Assembly (NCBI GenBank): GCA_040387195.1 | Contig: JAZKEF010000014.1 | Coordinates: 1-64,000, forward strand | From: UKL13-3 sp040387195 | GTDB taxonomy: Bacteria > Bacteroidota > Bacteroidia > UKL13-3 | Direction: 5' to 3' | Length of the DNA: 64,000 nucleotides | In this document: in pieces, positions 1 through 7,904 of the stretch | How the letters are laid out: each line of letters begins with the position of its first letter | Position numbering within the stretch: the first letter of the stretch is position 1 | Translations under genes and position numbers: made by a program | Notes under the pieces: generated by a model | What the model was told of the DNA's origin: nothing | Databases searched by the model: none | Seen by the model: the letters and a program-made list of their open reading frames with translations, nothing else

Positions 1-90
1 TAAAATTAGACTTTTTGCCTATTTTTATCCAGTCCCATTTTCAGGGGAGCTTACATTCTCAATCCATTCTTATTCAACACTAAAATATAT

Positions 91-120
91 ACCGGGTGAT
101 GGTATTCATCACCCGGTTTT
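91..120 (+). terminator. Intrinsic terminator of a gene upstream of the window
   Basis: A perfect 11-bp stem (91-101 with 107-117, arms ACCGGGTGATG and CATCACCCGGT) closes a 5-nt loop and is followed by TTTT. It lies just before the gene starting at 130, so it most likely ends transcription of a plus-strand gene lying left of the window. Confidence 0.8.
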
Positions 121-129
121 AATTAAAAT

Positions 130-1592
130 ATGGTTTTAAAGGTTTTAACATTTGTATTTTCCTTTGTAAGCATTGGTTTCCTCCATGCGCAATGCGCTTA
201 TGAGCAAACACTCAATTTATACAGGAATGCAAATGGAAAGGTTAAAATTCTTGAGACGAATGACCACTGCTCCCTTATTGCTTGTGATGTAGGAACAGAT
301 ACATTGACCGGAGACGTGACTAATATGGATATTTTTCTGACAAAAAAGGATTCATGCGGAAATGAAATTTGGACAAAGACATACGCATTTAATGCCGGTT
401 CTCTTGATTTTTTTAGAGACATTGTTGAGCTTTCCGATGGGGGATTTATGATGGTGACCCACTCTGAAAATGACGGCATTGGCGGAGCATACAATTTTAT
501 CGTTTGGAAGCTATCTTCGGAGGGCAGTGTAATTTGGAAAAAATTCAATGGAAAGGGGATTGATGCATCAACAGGAAATTGCATACTGTATAATCCAAAC
601 CGCAATTCATTTTTAATAGCCGGCACCATCGAACGGGCATACCCCTCCGGAGGAGGACTTTCGAATCGTCCATATATATTGGAACTTGATTCAAATGGGG
701 GTGTTATTCAAGAAAAAGACTTAATCATTAATCAGGATACACTTTCATCAAGTGCTAAATCCTTAGAGATAGTAGAATTATACTTGCTTAAAGATTCCTC
801 ATTTCTTGGTCTGATCATCTCTGGAAAAGCCGACAGTACATACTTGGTCCGAATTGATAAAAATCTTAATTTTTCAAAGCTAACAAGGCCCTTGTTAAAG
901 AAATTCAGAGCTTGGACCGGTGCAATGGGGGGTATTATGACCATAAGAAAGAACTATACGTTATCTTTTTTACGGGAGAATTGCGGGATAACAGCATGTT
1001 GGGATCAAGGCTTTGGCTGGGGCAAATTGACAAATCAGATACCATTGTTAAATGTGTTGAGCAACCTGAAAGCTCTTTAGCTCAATTCGTAAAATATATT
1101 ATTACACCATCAAAGAACAATGGATTTATCATTGGATATGATTATTTGGTGGTGGATAGCAATTTCAAGACGATTAAATATGGAAGATTTAAGGAAGGCG
1201 TAATCATTGAAAGCATGCTACAAATGAGCAATGGTTCCATTATTTGTGCAGGTCGTAAATAGTTCAACACAATAGAATATTCAAGGCCTTATATCACACA
1301 AACTACAAAGTATGGGGAGTTGTTTAATCCTACTATACCATTGCCAAAGGCTCCGCCTGCTGTTGTGGTTTATCCTAATCCGGTCGACAATATGCTAACG
1401 GTAGAGTCATCCATGCAAAATTATCAGATACAAGTATGGAATATTGCCGGAGCAAGAGTGATTAGTGAAACCTGTACCTCAGGAAGAACGGCCTTAGACA
1501 TGTCAATGCTAAATCCGGGTTTGTATATCCTAACCATTCTCAATGATAATGGAACCCTATTAACATCTGAAAAAATAAGCGTCCAGCATTAA
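130..1592 (+). pseudogene. Secreted T9SS type A sorting-domain protein, broken by a frameshift and an in-frame stop
   Basis: The N-terminus carries a signal peptide (VLTFVFSFVSIGFLHAQ). The reading frame opened at 130 runs well until a run of six G at 927-932, after which sensible protein (GGYYDHKKELYVIFF) continues in another frame; seven G would restore one frame. That second frame meets a TAG at 1260-1262, then continues without a break into a Pro-rich linker and a typical T9SS sorting domain (VVYPNPVDN, ending near 1592). A T9SS tail sends the protein through the outer membrane for surface attachment or release. The body gives no recognisable catalytic domain. The two lesions mean either a decaying gene or an assembly error in the G run plus a true nonsense mutation. 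Confidence 0.75.
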
Positions 1593-1697
1593 CAAGTTAT
1601 AAGATAGCAGGCCTCAAGAATGGGAGTCCAACCTGTGTAACTTATCCTGCTCTCTGAAGTTTGCAACTTCAAATATCATCGCAAACAAAATGGGCAC

Positions 1698-1726
1698 AAA
1701 AAAAGCCGAACAAACTGTCCGGCTTT
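1698..1726 (-). terminator. Intrinsic terminator downstream of the enoyl-CoA hydratase gene
   Basis: Read on the minus strand: AAAGCCG pairs with CGGCTTT (1720-1726 with 1702-1708), with a short inner ACA/TGT pairing, followed by a run of seven T (1698-1704). It sits about 20 nt past the stop of the gene at 1748-2539. Confidence 0.8.
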
Positions 1727-1747
1727 CCTTTCCTATTTAAGGTGAAA

Positions 1748-2539
1748 TTATTTCCCTTTAAAATCTGCTTTGCGTTTTTCCATAAAGGCTACTGTTCCTT
1801 CTTTAAAATCTTCCGATCCGAAGAAGTTTCCGAATTCGTTGATCTCAACATTATTTCCGTCCAGTTTCTTTTCGTAGTGTGCGTTTACACAACGGATAAC
1901 TGAAGCAATTGCCAATGGTGATTTTGTTTTGATCTTATTCAAAATCTCTTCTGCTTTGGTTATAACCTCATCAATTGGAACTACGTGGTTTACCAATCCC
2001 ATTTCGTATGCACGTTGTGCAGGGATTAAGTCGGCAGTCATCAATAACTCAAGCGCGCGGCCTTTACCGATTAACTGAGCCAGACGTTGTGTTCCTGCAT
2101 AACCCGGAGTGATTCCCAAGTTAACCTCAGGCTGACCAAATTTTGCTGTTTCACCGCACACACGGATATGACATGCCATCGCCAATTCATTTCCTCCACC
2201 CAGTGCAAAACCATTAACAGCTGCAATTACGGGCTTAGGGCAATTTTCGATTGCGTTTAATACTGCATGTCCTTCGGCACTCATGCGGGTTCCTTCTTCC
2301 ACATTGAAGCTGGCAAACTCTGCAATATCCGCACCTGCGGCAAATGCTTTTTGTCCCGAACCGGTTAGGATCACTCCTTTTACATCGGTGCTTGGGTAAA
2401 TGCTCAATACGGCATTTTTAATGTCGGTAAGCGTCTGGATATTTAACGCATTCAATTTTGACTCTCTGTTGATCGTGATGTAAAAAATTTCGTTTTTAAC
2501 TTCGGTGAGAATCGTTTCGTACATAGTTGCTGTTGTCAT
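1748..2539 (-). CDS. Enoyl-CoA hydratase / isomerase (crotonase family)
   Basis: A 263-aa crotonase, the usual length. It would hydrate trans-2-enoyl-CoA in fatty-acid or organic-acid breakdown in the cytoplasm. The oxyanion-hole region (AFAAGADI, about 65-72) is present, as are both hydratase glutamates: E118 in GGGNELAMA and E138 in QPEVNLG, so a true hydratase is more likely than an isomerase with one Glu. A second possible start lies five codons downstream (MYETIL). It is a single gene with its own terminator, separated by 125 nt from the B12-binding protein gene upstream. The exact substrate cannot be read from the sequence. Confidence 0.92.
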   Translation of the reverse strand: MTTATMYETILTEVKNEIFYITINRESKLNALNIQTLTDIKNAVLSIYPSTDVKGVILTGSGQKAFAAGADIAEFASFNVEEGTRMSAEGHAVLNAIENCPKPVIAAVNGFALGGGNELAMACHIRVCGETAKFGQPEVNLGITPGYAGTQRLAQLIGKGRALELLMTADLIPAQRAYEMGLVNHVVPIDEVITKAEEILNKIKTKSPLAIASVIRCVNAHYEKKLDGNNVEINEFGNFFGSEDFKEGTVAFMEKRKADFKGK

Positions 2540-2664
2540 CTAAATGTTTGTTCTTCTAATAATTAAAGCGAGTAGTCCTTGTTTTAACTTTGTTTCACAA
2601 CAATAAACGTATTTCCGTTTACTGTCGTCTAAAAAAGGTGTTTTTTATTCACAAATAGTGCACC

Positions 2665-3072
2665 TTAAGCTGTGCGGTGGGTGGCTACCCAATCCTTTAT
2701 GTAATCAGCTATTTCATGCATGGGCGAGCCCGGAGGGAATAATTTTCCAACCCCAATTTTGCTTAACTCCTGCATATCTTCATCGGGAATGATTCCTCCG
2801 CCCGTAAGCAGGATATCATTGATCCCTTCTTTTTTCATCAGATCCATCAAACGCGGAAAAACGGTATTGTGCGCACCCGAAAGAATGCTCACCCCAATCA
2901 CATCCACATCTTCCTGCAAAGCAGCCTGCACCACCATTTCGGGTGTTTGGCGCAAGCCCGTGTATATCACTTCCATTCCTGCATCACGCAGCGCAGTAGC
3001 AATTACTTTGGCTCCCCTGTCGTGGCCATCCAGTCCTACTTTCGCTACCAATACTCTTACCGGTCTGTTCAT
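2665..3072 (-). CDS. Stand-alone B12-binding protein, methylmalonyl-CoA mutase C-terminal domain-like
   Basis: This 135-aa protein is just the cobalamin-binding Rossmann-like domain found at the C-terminus of methylmalonyl-CoA mutase. The B12 signature DxHxxG is intact (D15-G-H17-D-R-G20), with H17 the lower axial cobalt ligand, followed by GVSILSGAH and LLTGGGIIP, which line the nucleotide-loop pocket. Such separate small subunits pair with a separate catalytic subunit (for example isobutyryl-CoA or methylmalonyl-CoA type mutases), but no large subunit is in the window. It lies 4 nt after a lipoprotein gene in the gltX operon, an unrelated context. Confidence 0.9.
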   Translation of the reverse strand: MNRPVRVLVAKVGLDGHDRGAKVIATALRDAGMEVIYTGLRQTPEMVVQAALQEDVDVIGVSILSGAHNTVFPRLMDLMKKEGINDILLTGGGIIPDEDMQELSKIGVGKLFPPGSPMHEIADYIKDWVATHRTA

Positions 3073-3076
3073 GTTT

Positions 3077-3619
3077 CTATTTTTTTAGTCTGAATACTTC
3101 CAGTGCCGCGTTTTTGCGTACCAGTTTTTCATAGTAAGCCGTCAGCTGCACATCAGTTGGTTTGTAAACAAAGATGGAATCTCCTGCATTGTTCAAGGCA
3201 ACAAACGAACGTTTCAAATTTTTAGGCAGCTCCGGATTTTCCATCATACCCATAATCTTTAATCCCTTTTTGGTTTGTTCAATAAATACAAAGTTCCAGT
3301 ACTTTTTATATTCATCACTTTGCGTTGCTACCACATAATACTTTTTGTTGAGCAAACGCAGGCGATGTGTTTCATCCAGCTCGGACGTAATAAATTCACC
3401 ACTATCCCTCACGGTATAACTGTTCGGGGTGATTTCAAAAAATAACGAGTCTGTTTTGCGCTTCAGAAAACCGGCACCGGTTGACCATTTAGCATAATAT
3501 GTTCCCTGGATCTGTGCCGGAAACTGCTGTTGTGCCTCTCCGGGCAAACTCTCAAACATGGCTGTTTTGCAGGAAGCAAGCAGCACCAATAAACCAATGA
3601 TTGCGAACTGTTTTTTCAT
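3077..3619 (-). CDS. Hypothetical lipoprotein
   Basis: A 180-aa protein with a lipoprotein signal peptide (hydrophobic AIIGLLVLL, then lipobox LASC with the acylated Cys near residue 17), so it should be anchored in a membrane facing the periplasm or surface. The rest is mostly beta-strand-like with no recognised domain. It is placed between gltX (3 nt gap) and the B12-binding gene (4 nt gap), so it is almost surely co-transcribed with them; nothing links its job to tRNA charging. Confidence 0.8.
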   Translation of the reverse strand: MKKQFAIIGLLVLLASCKTAMFESLPGEAQQQFPAQIQGTYYAKWSTGAGFLKRKTDSLFFEITPNSYTVRDSGEFITSELDETHRLRLLNKKYYVVATQSDEYKKYWNFVFIEQTKKGLKIMGMMENPELPKNLKRSFVALNNAGDSIFVYKPTDVQLTAYYEKLVRKNAALEVFRLKK

Positions 3620-3622
3620 CTT

Positions 3623-5155
3623 CTATTTGTTAAGGGTGGTAAGTGCCCGCTGCAAACGTGCAATGGTTTCATCTTTGCCAAACAATGCTGCCATTTCAAA
3701 CAAAGGCGGTCCGCCTGCAACGCCCGTTAAACACACGCGTAATAATTGCAGAAAGTCTTTACCCAATACTTCATTTTTAACTAAAGCTGCATTGTATGCT
3801 TCTTCAATATGAATGGCTCCATGTTCAGGCAATGCCTGAATATTGGTTATCATATCGGCCAACACCAATGGCGATTTTTCATTCCAGCGTTTGGCTACCA
3901 CACCGGCATCAAACTGTGTGGGTGCAATAAAAAAGTATTCTCCAAACGTCCAGAGTTCTTTTACGAACGTAATTTTTTCTTTGATCAATTCGCAGGCACG
4001 CAAAATATAGTCATCGCTGAAAGACAGCTGATGTGCTTCCACATCTTTTTTCAGTTCAGCAGCAAGCACTGCGTTATCGGTATGGCGAATATATTGTTGG
4101 TTGAACCACTTGGCTTTGTTCTGGTCAAACTTTGCTCCATGTTTGCTCACACGATCAAGCGTAAACAGCTCGATCATCTGAGCGAGGCTCATTATTTCCA
4201 GGTTGTTTCCGGGATTCCAGCCCAACAGTGCCAACAGGTTGAGCACCGCTTCGGGCAAATACCCACTTTCGCGGTAACCGCTTGAAACCTCACCGCTGGT
4301 TGGATCCTGCCATTGTAACGGGAATACCGGAAATCCTAAACGGTCTCCGTCACGTTTGCTTAGTTTTCCATTTCCTTCGGGCTTTAACAGCAACGGCAAA
4401 TGTGCAAACTTCGGCATCACTTCTTCCCAACCAAAAGCACGGTATAACAATACATGCAACGGAGCAGACGGCAACCATTCTTCACCACGGATAACGTGTG
4501 TGGTTTCCATCAAATAATCATCCACCACATTGGCTAAATGGTAGGTTGGCATGCCATCACTTTTGTATAACACTTTATCATCCAGCTGGGCGGTGTTTAC
4601 ATGTACCCAACCACGAATTTCATCATGAAACTTCACCTCTTCCTTACGCGGCATTTTAAAACGGATCACATATGGCTCTTCGTTTTCGATGCGGCTTTTC
4701 ACTTCATCTTCACTCAGCGTTAACGAGTTTTTCATCGCGCTGCGGGTAATCGGATCGTATTTGGCATCCACGTTTGAAGCTTTCAACCGCTCACGCATTG
4801 CCTCCAGATCCTCGGGGGTATCAAATGCGTAATAAGCATGTCCGGCCTCCAGTAATTGCATAGCATACTGGCGGTACATCGGCTTGCGCTCGCTCTGGCG
4901 GTAGGGTGCATGTTTACCGTCACCAAAACCTATGCCTTCATCGGGACTGATGCCCAGCCATTTTAAGGCTTCAATGATATACTGCTCGGCACCCGGCACA
5001 AAACGCGTTTGGTCGGTATCTTCAATGCGAAGCACAAAATCGCCTCCGTGTTTTTTGGCAAACAAATAATTGTATAAAGCGGTGCGCACACCACCTATAT
5101 GCAGCGGCCCGGTTGGGCTTGGTGCAAAACGGACTCTTACTCTTCTATCGGTCAT
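3623..5155 (-). CDS. gltX: Glutamate--tRNA ligase
   Basis: A 510-aa class I aminoacyl-tRNA synthetase that charges tRNA-Glu. The HIGH motif is seen as PSPTGPLHIGG (H19-I-G-G22) and the KMSKS loop as KLSKRDGDR near residue 262; a C-terminal anticodon-binding part follows (KWFNQQYIRHTD). The length and order match the family. It is the first gene of a minus-strand group with the lipoprotein and B12-binding genes. A good Bacteroidota promoter sits immediately upstream, so the leader is only a few nucleotides long. Confidence 0.98.
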   Translation of the reverse strand: MTDRRVRVRFAPSPTGPLHIGGVRTALYNYLFAKKHGGDFVLRIEDTDQTRFVPGAEQYIIEALKWLGISPDEGIGFGDGKHAPYRQSERKPMYRQYAMQLLEAGHAYYAFDTPEDLEAMRERLKASNVDAKYDPITRSAMKNSLTLSEDEVKSRIENEEPYVIRFKMPRKEEVKFHDEIRGWVHVNTAQLDDKVLYKSDGMPTYHLANVVDDYLMETTHVIRGEEWLPSAPLHVLLYRAFGWEEVMPKFAHLPLLLKPEGNGKLSKRDGDRLGFPVFPLQWQDPTSGEVSSGYRESGYLPEAVLNLLALLGWNPGNNLEIMSLAQMIELFTLDRVSKHGAKFDQNKAKWFNQQYIRHTDNAVLAAELKKDVEAHQLSFSDDYILRACELIKEKITFVKELWTFGEYFFIAPTQFDAGVVAKRWNEKSPLVLADMITNIQALPEHGAIHIEEAYNAALVKNEVLGKDFLQLLRVCLTGVAGGPPLFEMAALFGKDETIARLQRALTTLNK

Positions 5156-5163
5156 AACGGGCG

Positions 5164-5193
5164 CAAATATAGCGTTTTGCGGGGGAGTTCAAA
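5164..5193 (-). promoter_or_regulatory. Bacteroidota-type promoter of gltX, giving a nearly leaderless mRNA
   Basis: Read on the minus strand: -33 TTTG (5190-5193), 18-nt spacer, -7 TATATTTG (5164-5171), an exact TAnnTTTG. The gltX ATG ends at 5153, and the -7 box ends only 8 nt before the ATG, so the predicted 5' leader is a few nucleotides at most. Confidence 0.75.
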
Positions 5194-5527
5194 CAATAAT
5201 GATATGGCGTTACAAAGCATACAATAAGCTGTATTTCAACAATATTACACAGGATAATCTATTAGTTGGAAACCGTAAAATATAAAATGTAAAATATAAA
5301 ACCGCAAAAGGCTAGTGTTTTTAACTTATACCTTTGTGGTTATTCTTAACTCCACTATTTTTCTTATTGCCATCTTTACCAAGAGTATTGCCACTGCGGA
5401 AAAGAACAACACATAGATTGATGCTCCCTTTTACATTTTACATTTTGCGGTTAAAAAGCAAAGCAGATCCACCGGGGCTATTGGCGGGTATATTTCATTA
5501 ATTCAATCCATTGTGGTATACTTGAGT
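5194..5527. other. Gene-free stretch with AT-rich inverted repeat
   Basis: This divergent gap between gltX and the lipoprotein gene at 5528 holds two related AT-rich blocks in opposite orientation, 5285-5309 and 5429-5456, sharing AAATGTAAAAT and CCGCAAAA. No gene, RNA or clear plus-strand promoter is seen. Confidence 0.5.
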
Positions 5528-6235
5528 ATGCGTTGTCATTTGATTACTTTAAGTTGTATTCTCCTGTTGCCCATTTGTTTTCTTTCGTGCTTTGCCGGCC
5601 AACCCGAAGAATGCTCGTACTGCTCAAGCAGTGAGGATGGAAAGAATTATGGTAAGCTATCTTTAAATGACAGCAATGACCAATGGCTTTCTTTTTGTCC
5701 GTTAAATACAACCATACCGACTCTTCGTTTTACAAACGATAATGGCTTTTCATTTAACTACTCTGCAACCAAAGGAAGAAACGACAATAAAGTAATCCTC
5801 AATACACGTTATGAGAAACAAAGAATCGGATGTTGCACTCAAACCGCGTATCAGGATTTATATCTTTCGGAATCCGAAACAATGAGCTACAAGGCAAAAG
5901 ATGGAGGACCCGCAATCTCATTGCAACGCAAGATAAATCCTGATTTCACTATCACGGACAGCAACTCCATGAAGGTAAATTCATTGAAGGAGTATCTGCT
6001 ACTCGTTTTCAATTCACGCTATTATTCAATAAATACCGACACCACTTTTGTAAGTACACAACAAAAATTCCATAGTCAACTCACACTCAAATCGCGTACC
6101 TTTAATTCTGTTTTCCAAATCATAGATACGCAGGCCGACCCGAACAGTATTATTTACCAGGGATTCTATTTTTCCTATCAAAAAGGACTGCTGGGATACT
6201 ATTTAACCAATGGAGAACTATGGTTAGCAGACTAA
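5528..6235 (+). CDS. Hypothetical lipoprotein, first of an overlapping pair
   Basis: The ATG at 5528 gives a clean signal peptide with a Cys after a hydrophobic stretch (LPICFLSC); an upstream GTG at 5513 would only add five residues. About 235 aa. No known domain. The C-terminus YFSYQKGLLGYYLTNGELWL follows a pattern (aromatic/Thr run, G plus hydrophobic residues, then G-x-x-W-x-L) also seen at the ends of the lipoproteins at 6220, 27577 and, less clearly, 26622. Its 3' end overlaps the next gene by 16 nt, so the two are translationally coupled. Probably a surface or periplasmic protein of unknown role. Confidence 0.75.
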   Translation: MRCHLITLSCILLLPICFLSCFAGQPEECSYCSSSEDGKNYGKLSLNDSNDQWLSFCPLNTTIPTLRFTNDNGFSFNYSATKGRNDNKVILNTRYEKQRIGCCTQTAYQDLYLSESETMSYKAKDGGPAISLQRKINPDFTITDSNSMKVNSLKEYLLLVFNSRYYSINTDTTFVSTQQKFHSQLTLKSRTFNSVFQIIDTQADPNSIIYQGFYFSYQKGLLGYYLTNGELWLAD

Positions 6236-6855
6236 CAATCATCCTGCTTTTAAGCTTATGTGTTTCTGCTTGTACCAAAACATGTCCCGATCCATTGCCG
6301 GAAGTTCTGTTCATGATAGCAGATACTCCAAGCCATTGGCTTGAGGGCAGGGAAACTACTCCCATCATTTATGCCCGATCAGCCAAAGGACTTACTGAAA
6401 GTTATGATATTTCCAGCACCCGGAACACCTCTTTTTGGGTAGAAGAAAACTGTGCCCGTTTGCATGGTGAAGTAAGACACCAGCGATATATTAGTTCCTT
6501 ATATCAACATAAATTCCGGTTTACGGTACAACGGGAGAAAGAAAGAAGTGTGATAATGATAACAGATGATAGTTATTACGATCTAAACAATACTGTTACT
6601 TATGATATCAGTCAAAACAATTTTTGTGAAGTGATTTATTACAAATATGGAAGTTACCAATCAAAAAGGATTAGTCTGCCCATTGCAACATTAGACACGC
6701 TCACGGTTCAAGGTAGGTTATACAATAAAGTATTCCGGATTGACTTCGACAGTGCTTACAGTATTGGAAAACGAACAAAAGCCATTTATTTTACTGCAAA
6801 ACATGGCTTGGTTCGATTTGATGAATTTGACGGAGACAGCTGGGACCTATACTGA
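6220..6855 (+). CDS. Hypothetical lipoprotein, second of an overlapping pair
   Basis: A 211-aa lipoprotein with signal peptide and lipobox CVSAC (Cys near residue 18). The C-terminal part (NKVFRIDF ... AIYFTAKHGLVRFDEFDGDSWDLY) has the same layout as its upstream neighbour: a strand-rich body, a VF turn, then a GLVRF-like segment and a Trp close to the end. This is a pattern common among uncharacterised Bacteroidota lipoproteins. The start codon lies inside the end of the previous gene. No terminator is visible; the 186 nt to the convergent rlmB gene hold TTGGCTATTGGC-type simple repeats. Confidence 0.75.
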   Translation: MVSRLTIILLLSLCVSACTKTCPDPLPEVLFMIADTPSHWLEGRETTPIIYARSAKGLTESYDISSTRNTSFWVEENCARLHGEVRHQRYISSLYQHKFRFTVQREKERSVIMITDDSYYDLNNTVTYDISQNNFCEVIYYKYGSYQSKRISLPIATLDTLTVQGRLYNKVFRIDFDSAYSIGKRTKAIYFTAKHGLVRFDEFDGDSWDLY

Positions 6856-7041
6856 GAATGCTATTGGCAGTTGGCTATTGGCTGTTGGCCTTTAGCTATT
6901 GGCGGGAATGTGTCACCACTAAAGGGGTTTATTATACCGATGAATTAAATCTCTAAAGATATAGAACCTACTCTGGGGTCGTATTAAGGAGCCGTTCTAA
7001 TTGGTCAAACGAAATATCATCAACCCTCCGGCCTCCAACCT

Positions 7042-7839
7042 CTATTTTCCAACCTCTAATACCATCCGTTGTCTTACCGTTTCATAAATAGCTATTCCTG
7101 CTGCTACCGAAACGTTCAACGATCCAACTCCCGCCTCCATTGGTATTTTAGCTATTTGCGATGCACGTCTGATAATATCATTTGAGATGCCATCTTCTTC
7201 AGAACCTAAAATGAGAGCGATGGGACCGGATAAATCGGCAAATGGTAAATCTTTATTGGCTTTTTCGGTACAGGCAACTGTTGCAAGTCCCGATTGATTC
7301 AACAGTTCCATTACCGTTTTCATATTGCTTTCGCGGCATACCGGAATTTTGAGTAATGCTCCGGCCGATGTTTTAACAGCATCATCCGTTACTTGCGCTG
7401 CACCGGTGTCGGGTACAACAATAGCATGCACACCTCCGCAATAAGCCGACCGTGCAATGGCTCCGAAATTGCGTACATCCGTAATTCTATCCAGCACCAA
7501 AATAAATGGAACCTTACCTTCTTCAAATAACTGAGGTAATAAGTTTTCTAATTTATAATATGTTACCGGTGATATAAACGCTAATACTCCCTGGTGATTT
7601 TTACCGTAAGGAAACAAGGAATTTTCGCGCGGCACTTGTTGCACCGGAACATTACGATTGCGGGCCACTTTTAAAATCTGCTCAACCTCATCACTTTTTT
7701 GAAGTCCCTTTTGTACAATAACTTTATTGATTTCTTTCCCCGAATCAAGTGCCTCCAATACAGCGTGGATCCCGAATATCAGGTTCGGAATTTCCTTCGG
7801 TTTTCTATCGCGTTCTTCGTATCTCATGGGTGCAAACAT
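7042..7839 (-). CDS. rlmB: 23S rRNA (guanosine-2'-O-)-methyltransferase RlmB / TrmH family
   Basis: A 265-aa SPOUT methyltransferase. An N-terminal substrate-binding domain (FGIHAVLEALDSGKEINKV) precedes the knotted catalytic domain with the three family motifs: DRITDVRNFGAIARSA, ILGSEEDGIS and LNVSVAAGIAIYE, which make up the SAM pocket and catalytic Asn/Arg. It would 2'-O-methylate a guanosine in the 23S rRNA peptidyl-transferase region. An in-frame ATG at 7827 (MRYEERDRK) is an equally good start. It lies after the terminator of the DUF2723 gene, so it is transcribed on its own. Confidence 0.92.
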   Translation of the reverse strand: MFAPMRYEERDRKPKEIPNLIFGIHAVLEALDSGKEINKVIVQKGLQKSDEVEQILKVARNRNVPVQQVPRENSLFPYGKNHQGVLAFISPVTYYKLENLLPQLFEEGKVPFILVLDRITDVRNFGAIARSAYCGGVHAIVVPDTGAAQVTDDAVKTSAGALLKIPVCRESNMKTVMELLNQSGLATVACTEKANKDLPFADLSGPIALILGSEEDGISNDIIRRASQIAKIPMEAGVGSLNVSVAAGIAIYETVRQRMVLEVGK

Positions 7840-7844
7840 ACAAA

Positions 7845-7877
7845 AAAGGTTCGCAGCATTGCTGTTGCGAACCTTTT
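7845..7877 (-). terminator. Intrinsic terminator of the DUF2723 gene
   Basis: An 8-bp GC-rich stem (GGTTCGCA 7848-7855 with TGCGAACC 7866-7873), extended by A/T pairs, is followed on the minus strand by TTTTTT. It begins about 28 nt after the stop of the gene at 7905-10964. Confidence 0.85.
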
Positions 7878-7904
7878 ATGATAATATTTAGGTATGGAAC
7901 GGAC

